NCBI RefSeq assembly: GCF_905404315.1
Contig: NC_066292.1
Span: 10,850,001 to 10,914,000 of the forward strand
DNA: 64,000 bases
Source of the DNA: Leptidea sinapis
Lineage: Eukaryota > Arthropoda > Insecta > Lepidoptera > Pieridae
Reading direction: 5' to 3'
The stretch's first letter is position 1; the number at the start of each line of letters is the position of its first letter. Below, piece after piece: positions 42,480 through 53,735 of the stretch. The notes under the pieces were generated by a model. It did no database searches. It saw only the letters and a list, made by a program, of their open reading frames with translations, and was not told where the DNA came from. The translations under genes were made by a program, and so were the position numbers.

Positions 42480-45024
42480 TAGGTTGATTGATAATCGGTT
42501 GCGCGTTACTCGGTGCATTTGCACTTAATAACATGAATAACTCAAGTACATACACAGTTCGAAATAAGTTCACTTATGATAAAACTAAGTTACGAGCTGA
42601 ACTTTTGATGCTGGATTTGGAATATTCTTTATCCTACAATGACCCCAATGATATTATGAGGCATATATATAACAAATTTAATTATGCTTATAGCAAATGT
42701 AGAATTGAAAGTCCAACTAATATCACTAAGCGAAAATCATGTGAGTGGAGTAATAGCCGTCTGACAGAAATGTGTAAAAAACGTGACAAACTTTTTTACA
42801 TATGGCGTCAAGACATGAATAATGCAAAAAATAGGCTTATATATAATAAGTACAGAAATAAAACAAATAAATATGCGCAAAGGCTCAAATATACGTACAC
42901 CATGAAAACAGTTTCGAATAATTTTAATAACCCCCGTATGGTGTGGAAAATAATAAACAATTTGACAGGTAAAATCACAAAAAGTATAGATGAAATTTTA
43001 ATAAGATCCTTTAGTCTAGAACCATTACAATTAGCAAATAATTTTATACAAGAATTTGATAGAAATGTTAAGAAAATCACCAATAAATGTCACTTCGGAA
43101 AACTGCTAAGCCCTAATGTATATAATAACATTGCTGACCGCGCTATCTGGATTGGAAAAGCAACAAAGGAAGAAGTAAATCAAATTTTAAAAAAACTTAA
43201 TATTGATAAAAGTCCAGGTTATGATGGCATACGAGCCTATGACCTAAAATATATTTCAGAAAAGATGGTCCCAATATTAACACACCTCATAAACTGCTCC
43301 ATTAAAACTGGCATTTATCCAGACCTGTTAAAGATAGGAATAGTACGACCAATATATAAAAAAGGCGAAAGGAATGATTACAATAATTATCGTCCAATAA
43401 CAATTTTATCGAGCATAAATAAAATAATAGAGCGATATATTTGTGATAAAATAAATGCTTTTCTAGCCAAAAATAATATAATAAACGAAAATCAATTTGG
43501 TTTTCAAAAAAACAAGAATACTTCGCAACTTTTAGAAAAATTCTCTAATGAAATAAATGGTCACCTAAATAATAAACTAAATATATTAGTGATGTTTATT
43601 GATTTCAGCAAGGCTTTTGATGTTCTTAATTACGACATACTTTTTGAAAAGCTCTCGCAAAATGGGATACAGGGACCATTTCTTAACTTAATCAAAAGCT
43701 ATCATAATAATCGTTGTACATCAGTGAAAGTATTAAACACTAAAAGCACTATGATACCTACACTAAGCGGCTGTGCTCAAGGCTCAATCTTAGGTCCTTT
43801 AGAATACTTACTATATGTAAATGATATGTGTGGTGTTATCACAAAAGCCTCAGTGTACCAATTTGCAGATGACACTTGTTTGGTTGTTGCAAACAAAAAC
43901 CTTAAATTAGCAGAACATGATATGCAATCAGATTTCAATAATATGTGTATGTGGGCTCATGATGTCGGATTGGTTATTAATATTGACAAAACTAAACTTA
44001 TGTATGTACATTCGTCTCATCATAAAACACAAAATGAACCCGCTATTATCGCCCACCACCACCGTTGTTTCCACAATCCAATACAGACGTGTGGTTGTAT
44101 TAAAATAGAAAATGTACAAGAATACTCATACCTTGGGCTTGTGATTGATAATAGACTCAATTGGGGACCTCATAAAAACCATGTTTGTGCTAAATTGAGA
44201 TCGGTGCTTTGTAAACTTGCATATTTAAAATATAAGTTACCTTATAGTGCCCTAAGATTATTATATATGGCTCTGGCGGATTCCGTTATAAACTACGGAC
44301 TAAGCAGTTACGGAAGGACGTACAAGTCATATTTAGAGGATATATACAAATTACAAAAAAGAATTCTTAAAACTATCGTTCCAAATTATTTTTATAAACA
44401 CAAAGAAAATACGGATCTTGCACTATTTAAACATTGCAAGGTTATAAATGTCTTTGATAAAGTGAAATTCCGTATATTGTCAGATATAAATGAATCTAAA
44501 TTCCTTCGAGAAATTCAAAGACTGCCTCATCTAAGACAATTTACAGGAACAACTATGTCATTTAAATTACCTAAATCTACAAATATATATGGCACCAGAG
44601 CAAACAACTACGTCATTCCTCTATACTTAAACGAGACTCCCTTAGAGATTCAAAAATTATATATAAATAAAAATAAATATAAGTCATCGTTAAAAAAGTA
44701 CTTTTTACAAAATCCTTCATTAATATAATTGTATCTGCGGTAAGCTAAGTAGACAACTAATTTGTAATTACTAACATTTAGTTGATAATTATTTTTTGTT
44801 TTGCATTTTAATGATTTCTATACTACTTTGTTTAAAATTGTAAGTTAACATCTTGTAATAACTGTATTAATTGAAAGTAATTGTTGTTTTCTTTTTAAAT
44901 ATTATGTAATTTAATTCTAAGCGGCTTCACACACAGATAAGCTTCCTAAAGTTTAAGTGTGTGTTATTATATTGTAAGCTATAACTATATTGTATTTTAA
45001 ATAAATATTCTAAAAAAAAAAAAA
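42480..45024 (+). mobile_element. Non-LTR retrotransposon with intact RT ORF
   Basis: Starts within or just after the endonuclease region, runs through the RT ORF, and ends AAATAAATATTCTAAAAAAAA at 44999-45024 with a 12-13 base A run. The 5' end is truncated. Long open RT frame plus poly(A) tail suggest a fairly recent insertion. Target duplication not identified. Confidence 0.85.
42488..44728 (+). CDS. LINE reverse transcriptase ORF, 746 codons
   Basis: The frame opens right after a TGA at 42485; its first codon is TTG, and the first ATG is at residue 16. It has the order of a Jockey/CR1-type ORF2 from the end of the endonuclease on: linker rich in K/N, KSPGYDGIRAYDLK (near residue 241), RNDYNNYRPITILSSINKI, MFIDFSKAFDVLNYD (motif A Asp at 372), CAQGSILGPLEYLLYVND, YQFADDTCLVV (FADD 459-462), YSYLGLVIDNRLNWG, and the C-terminal helix end. 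No stop or frameshift. The endonuclease is not visible upstream, so self-mobilisation is doubtful. Confidence 0.9.
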   Translation: MIIGCALLGAFALNNMNNSSTYTVRNKFTYDKTKLRAELLMLDLEYSLSYNDPNDIMRHIYNKFNYAYSKCRIESPTNITKRKSCEWSNSRLTEMCKKRDKLFYIWRQDMNNAKNRLIYNKYRNKTNKYAQRLKYTYTMKTVSNNFNNPRMVWKIINNLTGKITKSIDEILIRSFSLEPLQLANNFIQEFDRNVKKITNKCHFGKLLSPNVYNNIADRAIWIGKATKEEVNQILKKLNIDKSPGYDGIRAYDLKYISEKMVPILTHLINCSIKTGIYPDLLKIGIVRPIYKKGERNDYNNYRPITILSSINKIIERYICDKINAFLAKNNIINENQFGFQKNKNTSQLLEKFSNEINGHLNNKLNILVMFIDFSKAFDVLNYDILFEKLSQNGIQGPFLNLIKSYHNNRCTSVKVLNTKSTMIPTLSGCAQGSILGPLEYLLYVNDMCGVITKASVYQFADDTCLVVANKNLKLAEHDMQSDFNNMCMWAHDVGLVINIDKTKLMYVHSSHHKTQNEPAIIAHHHRCFHNPIQTCGCIKIENVQEYSYLGLVIDNRLNWGPHKNHVCAKLRSVLCKLAYLKYKLPYSALRLLYMALADSVINYGLSSYGRTYKSYLEDIYKLQKRILKTIVPNYFYKHKENTDLALFKHCKVINVFDKVKFRILSDINESKFLREIQRLPHLRQFTGTTMSFKLPKSTNIYGTRANNYVIPLYLNETPLEIQKLYINKNKYKSSLKKYFLQNPSLI

Positions 45025-46015
45025 ATATAAAAGTTGATGTATCGCTAAAACTTTGCGAGCTTAGCGCATTGGCTAGTTACGACAAAGCGGATGGTTTAGA
45101 AACCTTCACTATAAAAAACTATAATGACATGTCAACTTTTACTTTTACTTACTTCATTACAATCAACAGAATGTATTAGGGGCACATATAAGAAAACATA
45201 TATATATTGTTTTTTATTAATAAGAAGGCTATATGAGCCTAGTCAAATTTCACCGTGGAACTTATAATGTAATGTTTATGCAATGATTCTGCATGGTCCG
45301 TCTGTGTGGCATATTTACTTCTATCGCATACGCCGCTAGATTTTAGAAGATATTTTTGAAGTATTTTAATATAAATGGTATTTTGTAATGATTTATATAT
45401 ATTAATGCAATGTAGCAGGTCCGTGTGGCATATTCAGTTTCTATGTAAGTTTCGTGCTGAAGAAGAGAACTGTTCGTGGTTAATATCAGCTTGGCTATAT
45501 AAAGACTCACAGAAAAAATAAAATAAATAAATAATAATAATCATGAATAGTTTTTTAATCTTATTATACTATGTTCCACGAGAATTGTCACATTTTACCT
45601 TGAAGTAGTGAGCACTAGGTGAATATGAGAAACAAGGAATTGCTTGTTACTAACTCAATTATAATCACGATTTTTCTGTAAGTCTTATTACTCAGAAACA
45701 GATTCTCCAAAGGGGAAATAGCCTTGGGTCTACATCAATTATTCATGTACCTACAAGCAATGTAAATTTCATAATATAATAATAAGCATTTGCAAATAAT
45801 AGCCGCTTAGCTACACCGTGTTTACACATAAAACAACCATGAATAGATATAATTTAAAGACTTTGGTTCTGAGTAAATTTTACTCTCGTCAACATTTTCA
45901 ATAAATAGCAAGCTCTTGAAATCCCATTCCACTAAGAAATATGATATTGCTCCTAAGTACATGTTTACGTCGAAATTTAACGAAATAATATAATTTATAC
46001 TTACTAAAAATTTTT
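45025..46015. other. No recognised feature
   Basis: AT-rich. A short A-rich tandem at 45510-45540 (AAATAAATAAATAATAATAA) may be an old LINE tail. Confidence 0.4.
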
Positions 46016-46019
46016 AACA

Positions 46020-46395
46020 AAAAAACAACGGACTTCAAAAACACTATTTCAAAACAAAAGATATAATATGCACTAATAAGTATAAAAATAATTCCGTATT
46101 TTTATACAATCTAATTACTTAATCTAATTCTAGTGACTAGTATTGTTATTTTTGGTATCAGTGTCCTTCCGCCGCGAATCGCTCTCGCCTCCTCACAACT
46201 CAAGCACTTCTCACCTATAACTATGTATGTAGTTACAAACCTATCTTGGATGACACCTATTCCAAAAATTATAATAATCGTAACTAGAATTAGATTGTAA
46301 AAATACGCAATTATTTTTATACTTTTTAGTGCATATTATATCTATTGTTTTGAAAGAGTGTTTTTGAAGTCGGTTGTTTTTTGTTATTTTTTTTT
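46020..46395. mobile_element. Fold-back element with about 110-bp inverted arms
   Basis: The left arm begins ACAACGGACTTCAAAAACAC and includes AAGTATAAAAATAATTCCG. The right arm (46275-46395) is its reverse complement with a handful of changes, ending GTTTTTGAAGTCGGTTGTTT. The 130-bp centre is not repeated. A single-arm relative lies at 20970-21085. The CGACTTCAAAAA block also recurs near 46960-47000. Confidence 0.75.
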
Positions 46396-47141
46396 TTATT
46401 TTATGATTTTTAGTGAATTTGAAGTACACTAAGTAACAATTTGTCTAAATATGTGTAGATATACTAAATTTTTCAATTCAGCAATGAACGTAGGCGCTTT
46501 GCTATTTGATTACAGACAGTTAGAAATTCTGACACAGATCGCACTCTTACTGTAAGTCGTTAAGGAGTCCATTGATCATCATATTCGACTAAGACAATAA
46601 CTTGACCATAACTATGTTATAGTAGATGACTTAAATATTCAGTCAGCATAAAAAAGATTCGGCCGAGTATCGTTAATTTGCTCCTAAGAATTGAAGAGTT
46701 CCGTTACTTTGTCATGGATTCCGTAATCAGAACCTAGCCAAACTCTCACCAAAGTATCTTTGAAGTATATCCTTTCCAATAAAAAAAAATCATCGAAATC
46801 GGTTGGCGCGATATTGATTTATTCGTAAATTAATCATCCATTTTGCTATACGTATGTATAGCAAATTTAAGACTTTTATGGTTTTCTCCTGGATGCCATT
46901 GTCAGATTTGGACATCAAAATCGGTTCACCCAGTCAAAAGTTTTGAGGTGACAAACATAAAAAAAAACCGACGAATTGAGAACCTCCTCCTTTTTTGAAG
47001 TCGTTTAAAAATCTGAAGTGTATAAAGATAATTTCTAAAAGCGCTAGTTGCAGAGAGTATCTTTAAAGTTCATGTTTCATTAAATATAATACCGTCACTT
47101 TGTTTTTCACTTTAACAGTCAAAGATAGCATGTGATTTCTA
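46396..47141. other. Dispersed repeat remnants
   Basis: 46790-47000 holds CGAAATCGGTTGG, AATCGGTTCACCCAGTC and AAAACCGACGAATTGAGAAC, text typical of old Lepidopteran dispersed elements. Nothing coding. Confidence 0.4.
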
Positions 47142-47448
47142 GCCGTTCCCAATATACTATCTACAGATAGAGATAAATTACTATCTTCTACTGACAGTAA
47201 TTAGCTTTCAATAATCTGAAGCTGTCCCAATATACCCGATAAGTCATACTTATCGCCTTATATTGGGACGCGTGAATTGCAAATTCCATACAAACTTGTA
47301 TCGCTGGTAAGCTATACGTCGTCCCATTAACACACAGCGTGTACGGATACGGTGAGTTACCGTCGATAATTTTATTGGGACAAAAAAGTCAACGATAGTT
47401 ATGATTTTTATCTCCAATAACAGATAGACTTAATATTGGGAATGGCCG
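47142..47448 (+). mobile_element. Harbinger-like MITE, copy 3
   Basis: GCCGTTCCCAATATACTATCT to TATTGGGAATGGCCG. The target duplication is not clean in this copy. Confidence 0.75.
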
Positions 47449-47968
47449 ATAATGAAACATTAACTTTAAGGATGCTTTCTGCAACAAGCGGAAAGTCTTA
47501 TAAAGTGTTTTACCAAAAACAAATTATTGTGCAGTAATGTCACGTAATCAATGTCTTATAGGCAAACCCATTAATAGTTAAATACTGTTTTTAATGCGGT
47601 TTGATTTACTGAATCTCATTAAATGAATGTTTCAAATAATGCAAATACTGTTAGCAGCCATCGTACATGAAAAACGGAAAATATTTAAAATTTAACAAAG
47701 AAATATTATTCAGCCGAGCTGCCATGCATTGTTGCGGTTAAATGCAACATTCGCCGGAATATTGTGGTTTTGCTATAAATTAAAGATAAATGGTTTAAAA
47801 CTTATATTATCTACTATTTACGTATTAAAATATGAATTATTACTTTATATAATATGAACAGTTATTAACAATTTATTTAACCATAATGTTCTAACTAGAA
47901 GATTTTACTGTCTTCTTTATAATTCGAACTAGTGTATGTATGTAACTAGACTAAAACTAAATTTAAAG

Positions 47969-48081
47969 GCCGGCAACGCTCTTGCGATACCTCTGGTGTT
48001 GCAAGAGAATGTGGGCGGCGGTAATCACTTAACACCAGGTGACCCGTACGCTCGTTTGTCTTACTATTCCATAAAAAAAGG
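47969..48081 (+). mobile_element. Family L LINE 3' terminus
   Basis: GCCGGCAACGCTCTTGCGAT, GTGGGCGGCGGTAATCAC, GTACGCTCGTTTGTCTTAC, TTCCATAAAAAAAGG. The conserved block at 8472 is nearly the same. Confidence 0.7.
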
Positions 48082-48498
48082 CCATAAATATTGTTTTTAT
48101 AATATTAATGTTTTTTCCTAGTCATGGATGTTTATTGTATTAAATATCTGCCTTAAATTATAATATTAATATGCTTACCTTGGAGCTAGTTAATGTATGA
48201 GTGAAGTGTTTAAATAATTATTATATTGTGTGTGGGTCAAGTATTACATAAAAAAATTCATCTGTTATTCTTAGGTTGGTAAGGTTAACTGATGCACCTT
48301 ATGATTAGTATGACCTTGTACGATTTCCAGATCCTCCATATAAAACAAATCAACAGTTACAAATACTGTAGAAACCAGTTATAGGGATAATCCTAAGCCT
48401 GTAGCCTGGGAACTTAAACGTCTAAGTGACGTACAGAAAAACTGACGGCGGTACACAGTATTGTTTAAATTTTAGTTTAAATGCATTATGGCTACATT

Positions 48499-48766
48499 AT
48501 GGATACCAAAACGGTGCCTATTTCTGCCGTGAAGCAGTAATGTGTAAACATTATTGTGTTCGGCTTGAAGGGCGCCGTAGCTGGTGAAATTATTGAGGCA
48601 ACGAGACTTAACGTCTTATGTCTCAACGTGACGAGCGCATTTGTAGTGTAGCTCAGAATTTTCGTGTTTTTTTTTTGAAGAATCCTGAGCGGCACTGCAT
48701 TATAATAGGCAGATCATGTATCAACTGAACGTCCTGCTCGTCTCGTCCCTTATTTTCATAAAAAAA
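48499..48766 (+). mobile_element. Family A repeat
   Basis: GGTGCCTATTTCTGCCGTGA, GAAGGGCGCCGTAGCTGG, GCGGCACTGCATTATAATAG, TCGTCCCTTATTTTCATAAA then A run. Confidence 0.8.
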
Positions 48767-49139
48767 TCTTTTTCTAAAAAGCCCTAACGAATAATTGAAT
48801 AATTGAAAATACAATGAAATATTATCAAATATCTCAAGTTATCTTGAGATATTGTACAATCGATGAATTTTAGTTAATGAAAGAAAAAAGACTTATACAC
48901 ATCACTCAGTTAAGTTCTATTACAAATAAAAATTCATTAGCTTGTGTATGACGTTATGCAAATTTAATAAAAATTGATTCTATTGGAAATTACTTTCTAT
49001 TGCTTTAAATGCAGGCCTTTAACCTGTGTCGTCATGAATCTACCTATTTATATACTGTTTCCATGGGAAATTTAGTCACCGGCGTGTCGTTTAGAGCAGG
49101 CGATATGTTCAGCTGATGATTCTTAAAAACACCAAAACA

Positions 49140-49402
49140 TTGTTTATTAATAAATAATAATAATAACTGACACAGTTCACCCATTATATTGTCTAGCCCC
49201 AAATTAGGCAAATTAAGGATAGTCTGTATGTACTATGGGTGACATAATATGATATACATAAATAAACATACATAAATATCTATACAAACATCCATGATTC
49301 GGAAACAAACATTAATATTCATCATACAAACATTCGCACCTACCGGGATTCAAATCCGGGGCCCCTGGCTCACGTGTCACTATCCACTGAGCTATAAGTC
49401 AT
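49140..49402 (-). mobile_element. tRNA-derived SINE (family C), copy 2
   Basis: Tail AATAATAATAATAACTGACAC; body GATTCGGAAACAAACATT; head CCTACCGGGATTCAAATCC-GGGG and CACTGAGCTATAAGTC (reverse complement of the A-box side). Confidence 0.8.
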
Positions 49403-50869
49403 AAAATATTGAAGTATATGTATTAATTCACCTTTTAATTAAAAATAAAAGATCACAATAAAAGGTATTTCCCCCTTCTTCTCTACATTGCCAAACCACT
49501 TTGGGGAATATAATCATATCGTTAAGCGATTTCATTATAATCCAAGGATAACATTTGAACTAATAACATTGAAATTTGAAACAAGCCCAACTTTTAACAT
49601 ATTAAAGTAACGACACGAACATGACTGTAATTTTGAAATGTAAAATCCAATTTCAAAACGGAATCATTAAATTTCGTAAGCGCGTTTTAACATTTACGAC
49701 ACGCAGTAAAAGTTTAATTAGTACTTCGTGAGCGTCGATTGCGAATGACATTTTATTTTGATGTTTTGTGAGATTTCGGGACTCTTTGATGGGTTATATC
49801 GTATTTCAGAAGTTATCTTATCATAGCTTCACTCATAACATTGTACAATGTACGCAGGAGTACTTACTGTTGTCTTGTGACATAATATATTGTCTTTTCG
49901 GGGTGCCAGACATATACATGTACCTTTATAGCCAAAGAGAAAGAAAAAGGTGTTGAATCCATTAAGAAACAAATCTTGGTTAGTATTGGTTATAGTTATA
50001 TTTAAAATATTTTGACCCAATTTTACAAAAATTATATTGCCCCAAAATAGGCGAAGCCTGTACTGTGATAGACAACGATGTATTTATGCCATCTACTAGG
50101 CTCCGTATAATTGCTAAATCTTTTAAAGTGGATTATGTTATATTTTTTATCTACACCCATGCTTTAAATCCTCTATTAAAGATTCTGAAACAGTTAGCTT
50201 ATTGCCAACATTAAAACACCCAATGTTCTAATAACCATTACATCATCCAAAAGAGTGTTGTAATGTTGTACTGAATTTCATAACAACACTCCTATTTTTT
50301 TTTTCATTCCCTTCATGCTCAAAGAGTTTTAACAGACAGCCCCATTCTTATTGCTCGATGCGTGGCATCTGTATGAATTTCAAAAAAAGAACATTTTGGT
50401 TTACGCGCGTTCCACACCACCAGACCGTCGCGCGCCGTAAAAAAAGTAGGTCATTCGAATCCCCGCCATTTTTCTTCGATATTTTTATTGTTTTGTTTAC
50501 AAAAAATGAGCGATTAATTTCCAAAAGAACATAATATTTAAGTGAATTTTAATTATAGGACTATACAAAATGTAAATTACTACTAAAATAAATAATTCTT
50601 TCATTAATACTTAGTTTATTTGTATATAATCAGTAATGGATGATATTAGGTTACTACTAGGACTGGCTGTTTTAATGTAAGCAGTATGCTAACTGTTTCA
50701 GAATCTTTTAGAGGATTAAAATATATTCTGGGTGTAGATAAAGTCTTGTATGCAACTGTTGATAATTCGGTATTAAAACACTCATGTGATACTATTATCA
50801 CACTCGGCTTCGCCTCGTGAGATAAATCCACATTCGTGTTTTAATACCCCTTATTACACAAATGTTGCA
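49403..50869. other. Mostly unassigned, one family C scrap
   Basis: 50035-50095 (TATTGCCCCAAAATAGGCGA, GACAACGATGTATTTA) is a tail-side piece of family C. ORFs at 49768-49956 and 50646-50831 carry no domain I know. Confidence 0.4.
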
Positions 50870-51145
50870 TAAATAACTAATAATAAACTCCCAAATGATA
50901 TTCAAATATTACCTATTAAAAAATTTTAATGTATCGTAAAAAAAATTAACTTCTAAGGCCTATTAAAATATGAAAGATTATTTGAATGATAAAGATAGTT
51001 GGAATTAATGTTCTAAATTTTGTTAGTGAATATTGTTATACTCATTTGAATATAATTGTAACTTATGTACTTCATTTTGAGTTGCACTAAATAACTTAAA
51101 AAGTTTTACAGTGAATAAAGATTTTTTTGAATTTGAATTTGAATA
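50870..51145 (+). mobile_element. LINE 3' end with TTTGAA tail
   Basis: Degenerate RT C-terminus (LPNDIQILPIKK-like codons near 50891-50930), then AGTGAATAAAGATTTTTTTG and AATTTGAATTTGAATA. Confidence 0.5.
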
Positions 51146-51162
51146 TTTGATGCAATAAATAT

Positions 51163-51310
51163 TTAACATACTTGACATAAATACATACAAACATATATGA
51201 CTTGGAAACAGTCATCCATGTTCAACATATAAATGTTTGCACATAATGGGATTCAAACCCAGAATATCCACCTCAGTGGGCAGTACATACTGGACTATAG
51301 GGATCGTCAA
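51163..51310 (-). mobile_element. tRNA-derived SINE (family C), truncated
   Basis: TATGACTTGGAAACAGTCATCC, GGGATTCAAACCCAGAATATC, GACTATAGGGATCG. The tail side is missing. Confidence 0.6.
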
Positions 51311-51859
51311 ATGCAATGCATTGAGAACAGAAAAGAAACAATTACAATATTTTTTCTTTTTCAGATCTTTTTGGAGATCTGGCACTTAAATACGCTGATG
51401 CAAATTATATGATGTCCTAATTTACAAAAATTTACATACCAAAGAATATGCCTATATCAGTAATTATACGCGTTACTTCGTTATTACAAAGCATCGGACG
51501 TTCGTTTTTCTGTCGTCATCGACTAGATAATAATTTAATTTAATTATCTAAGACACAATTTATTTTGATATATTATAATATTTATTTCCTTAAAGCTTAA
51601 TTGTTGAAAATTTCCTATTATATTTGATATTGCGACTAAACTGAAACTCTAAAGCTGTGGGCTTATTAAAGTCCTGCGGACAACATTAATTTACCTAACT
51701 ATCTGCCTTAGTGTGTGTGTTGTAGATTTTATAAATACAAGTAGGGTGTCTATACTTCGTTAATATTCAGAATATGGGTATAAACAATATCTTACGTCAG
51801 CTTTAATTTCAGTTATGTATCTTGTTTAACTGCTTTATAATGTATGATAAAATAAATAA
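51311..51859. other. No recognised feature
   Basis: AT-rich with short ORFs only. Confidence 0.4.
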
Positions 51860-52045
51860 ATAAATTACACAAATTATATTTGAAAACAAAATTTATGAAC
51901 GATGTGGGACTCGGACCCGTGACCTCTCGCGTTCCATGCGAGCGCTCTTCTACTAAGCCAACCGTGACGAGTGACGTATCGTTGATAAATCTCGTTAAAC
52001 TAATCCCAGAAGTGAGGGTTATCACTTTAAAAATAGCAAATTGTT
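51860..52045 (-). repeat. tRNA-like repeat (family B), inverted core with direct flank
   Basis: The core at 51895-51965 is on minus (GACCTCTCGCGTTCCATGCG). The block right after it (CTAATCCCAGAAGTGAGGG, AATAGCAAATTGTTTA) is in plus orientation. The unit is thus part inverted. Confidence 0.6.
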
Positions 52046-52305
52046 TAAATAAATAAATGACTCATTTTTGCCCCAGTTGACAAGCAATGAATGCACTTTG
52101 CAAGCAGTTTATTTAGTTAAATATTAATCATTAATTATCAGTTATTTTTATATTTTATGTTGACTTCTTTATCAGATTAGAAAGACTAACGAATGTATAG
52201 GTCAGCTTAGGATGAACCACCAGAGGAACGAGGAAGAAGCAGATACTTAGTGATCTAAGTATCTTATGACACCAGAAGAATCTCGGTAGCGTTGTCAGAC
52301 TCTAA

Positions 52306-52614
52306 CGGCCGCTCCCAATATTCAGTCTATCTCTTACTTGAGATAAAAATCGTAACTATCGTTGACTTTTCTGTCCCAATAAACTAATCGACGGTAACTC
52401 ACCTTATCCGTACACGCTGTCTGTCAATGGGACGACGTATAGCTTACCAGCGATAGAAGTTTGTATGGAAATTTCAATTCACGCGTCCCAATATAAGGCG
52501 ATAAGAATGACTTATCGGGTATATTGGGACAGTTTCAGATTATTGACACCTAATTACTGACAGTAGAAGGTAGTAATTTATCTCTATCTGTAGATAGTAT
52601 ATTGGTAACAGCCG
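52306..52614 (-). mobile_element. Harbinger-like MITE, copy 4, reverse orientation
   Basis: CGGCCGCTCCCAATATTCAG to TAGTATATTGGTAACAGCCG, flanked by TAA at 52303-52305 and 52615-52617. 309 bp, the same length as copy 1. Confidence 0.85.
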
Positions 52615-52736
52615 TAAGGCGCATACTTTTTTTGCAGGTATCCAACCATCTTCTCATCAATGCTCAACATTTCTGAAGTGGTGTTAGGATATGGTAAAAG
52701 TGTATTTTTGACATTATTAAGTGAAATTTTTATACA

Positions 52737-53572
52737 TAAACTAGCTGACCCAGCAAACGTTGTATTGCTATATAAAATAATAATAAAATTTTTTTTGGGC
52801 TGTAAAAAGTAGATGCAATCGATTCTCAGATCTACCAAATTTATCGTACTACAATTATTGTAAGTATTGATCCATTGCCATCTTGCAACCCTATAGCGGA
52901 TTTGTGGATGGAACAAAATTATATAAAAATCGCGATACAAAAATAGGGTTGATCGTAGAGGGTTGAAAATTTAGGGTTGTATGTATTTTTAATGCTAGAT
53001 CATAAAAAAATAAAACCAAAAAATTACGTTAAAAAAATAAAAATAAAAATTGGGGTGGACCCCTAGTCCACCCCAATTTTTTTTTTATTTTTTAAATTTA
53101 GGGGGATGAAAAATAGATAGTAGCCGATTCTCAGACCTACTATAATATGCATATAAAAGTCGGTAAAAATCAGTAAAGCCGTTTCGGAGGAGTAAGGTAA
53201 CTAACATTATGACACGAGAATTTTATATATAAGACTAGCTGACCCGACAGACGTTGTTCTGTATATAATAAATAAAATAATGTTTTTATATGAATTTGTC
53301 AATAATATAATATCATAACATCAAAAATCACTTCGTAAAATATGCACCCTGCTATCGTAATGAAATTGTTTCACAGCAGAACTGTCAAACCGTGCGTCAA
53401 TAAATTCTCTCATAGAAATTATGTATGGACACATCAAAGGAAAAACAAATTTGTTGATTTTATTTAATTTAGCAACATTTTCCTATTTATTCACCTTTTA
53501 AACCTTCTCTGGACTTCCACAAATAATTCAAGACCAAAATTAGCCAAATCGGTCCAGCCGTTCTCGAGTTTT
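52737..53572 (+). mobile_element. Two adjacent TAGCTGACCC elements
   Basis: The first opens TAGCTGACCCAGCAAACG and ends GGAGGAGTAAGGTAACTAAC, GACACGAGAATTTTATATATAA. The second opens at 53235 CTAGCTGACCCGACAGACG and ends CGGTCCAGCCGTTCTCGAG. Inside, 53043-53082 is a short fold-back around GGGGTGGACCCCTAGTCCACCC. Confidence 0.65.
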
Positions 53573-53735
53573 AGCGTGCACTCGAACGGTTGGGTCAGTG
53601 GAAGAGCGCTCGGACGGAATAGGGAGGTCGTGGGTTCGAGTCCCGTATGGTTCATAAATTTTGTTTACAAATTTAATTTGTGTAACTAATCCTAGAGGTG
53701 AGCATTATAACTTTAAAAAATTATAAATTGTTTAA
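53573..53735 (+). repeat. tRNA-like repeat (family B)
   Basis: CTCGAACGGTTGGGTCAGTGG, AGAGCGCTCGGACGGAATAG, GTGGGTTCGAGTCCCGTATGG, then CATAAATTTTGTTTAC. It abuts the preceding element. Confidence 0.7.

Noticed and set aside
43928..44119. ORFs opposite to or overlapping the 42.5-kb RT gene
   Set aside because: Shadows of the RT coding frame.
53043..53082. Rho-independent-like hairpin GGGGTGGACCCCTAGTCCACCCC
   Set aside because: A eukaryotic repeat; the GC fold-back with T run is part of the dispersed element.
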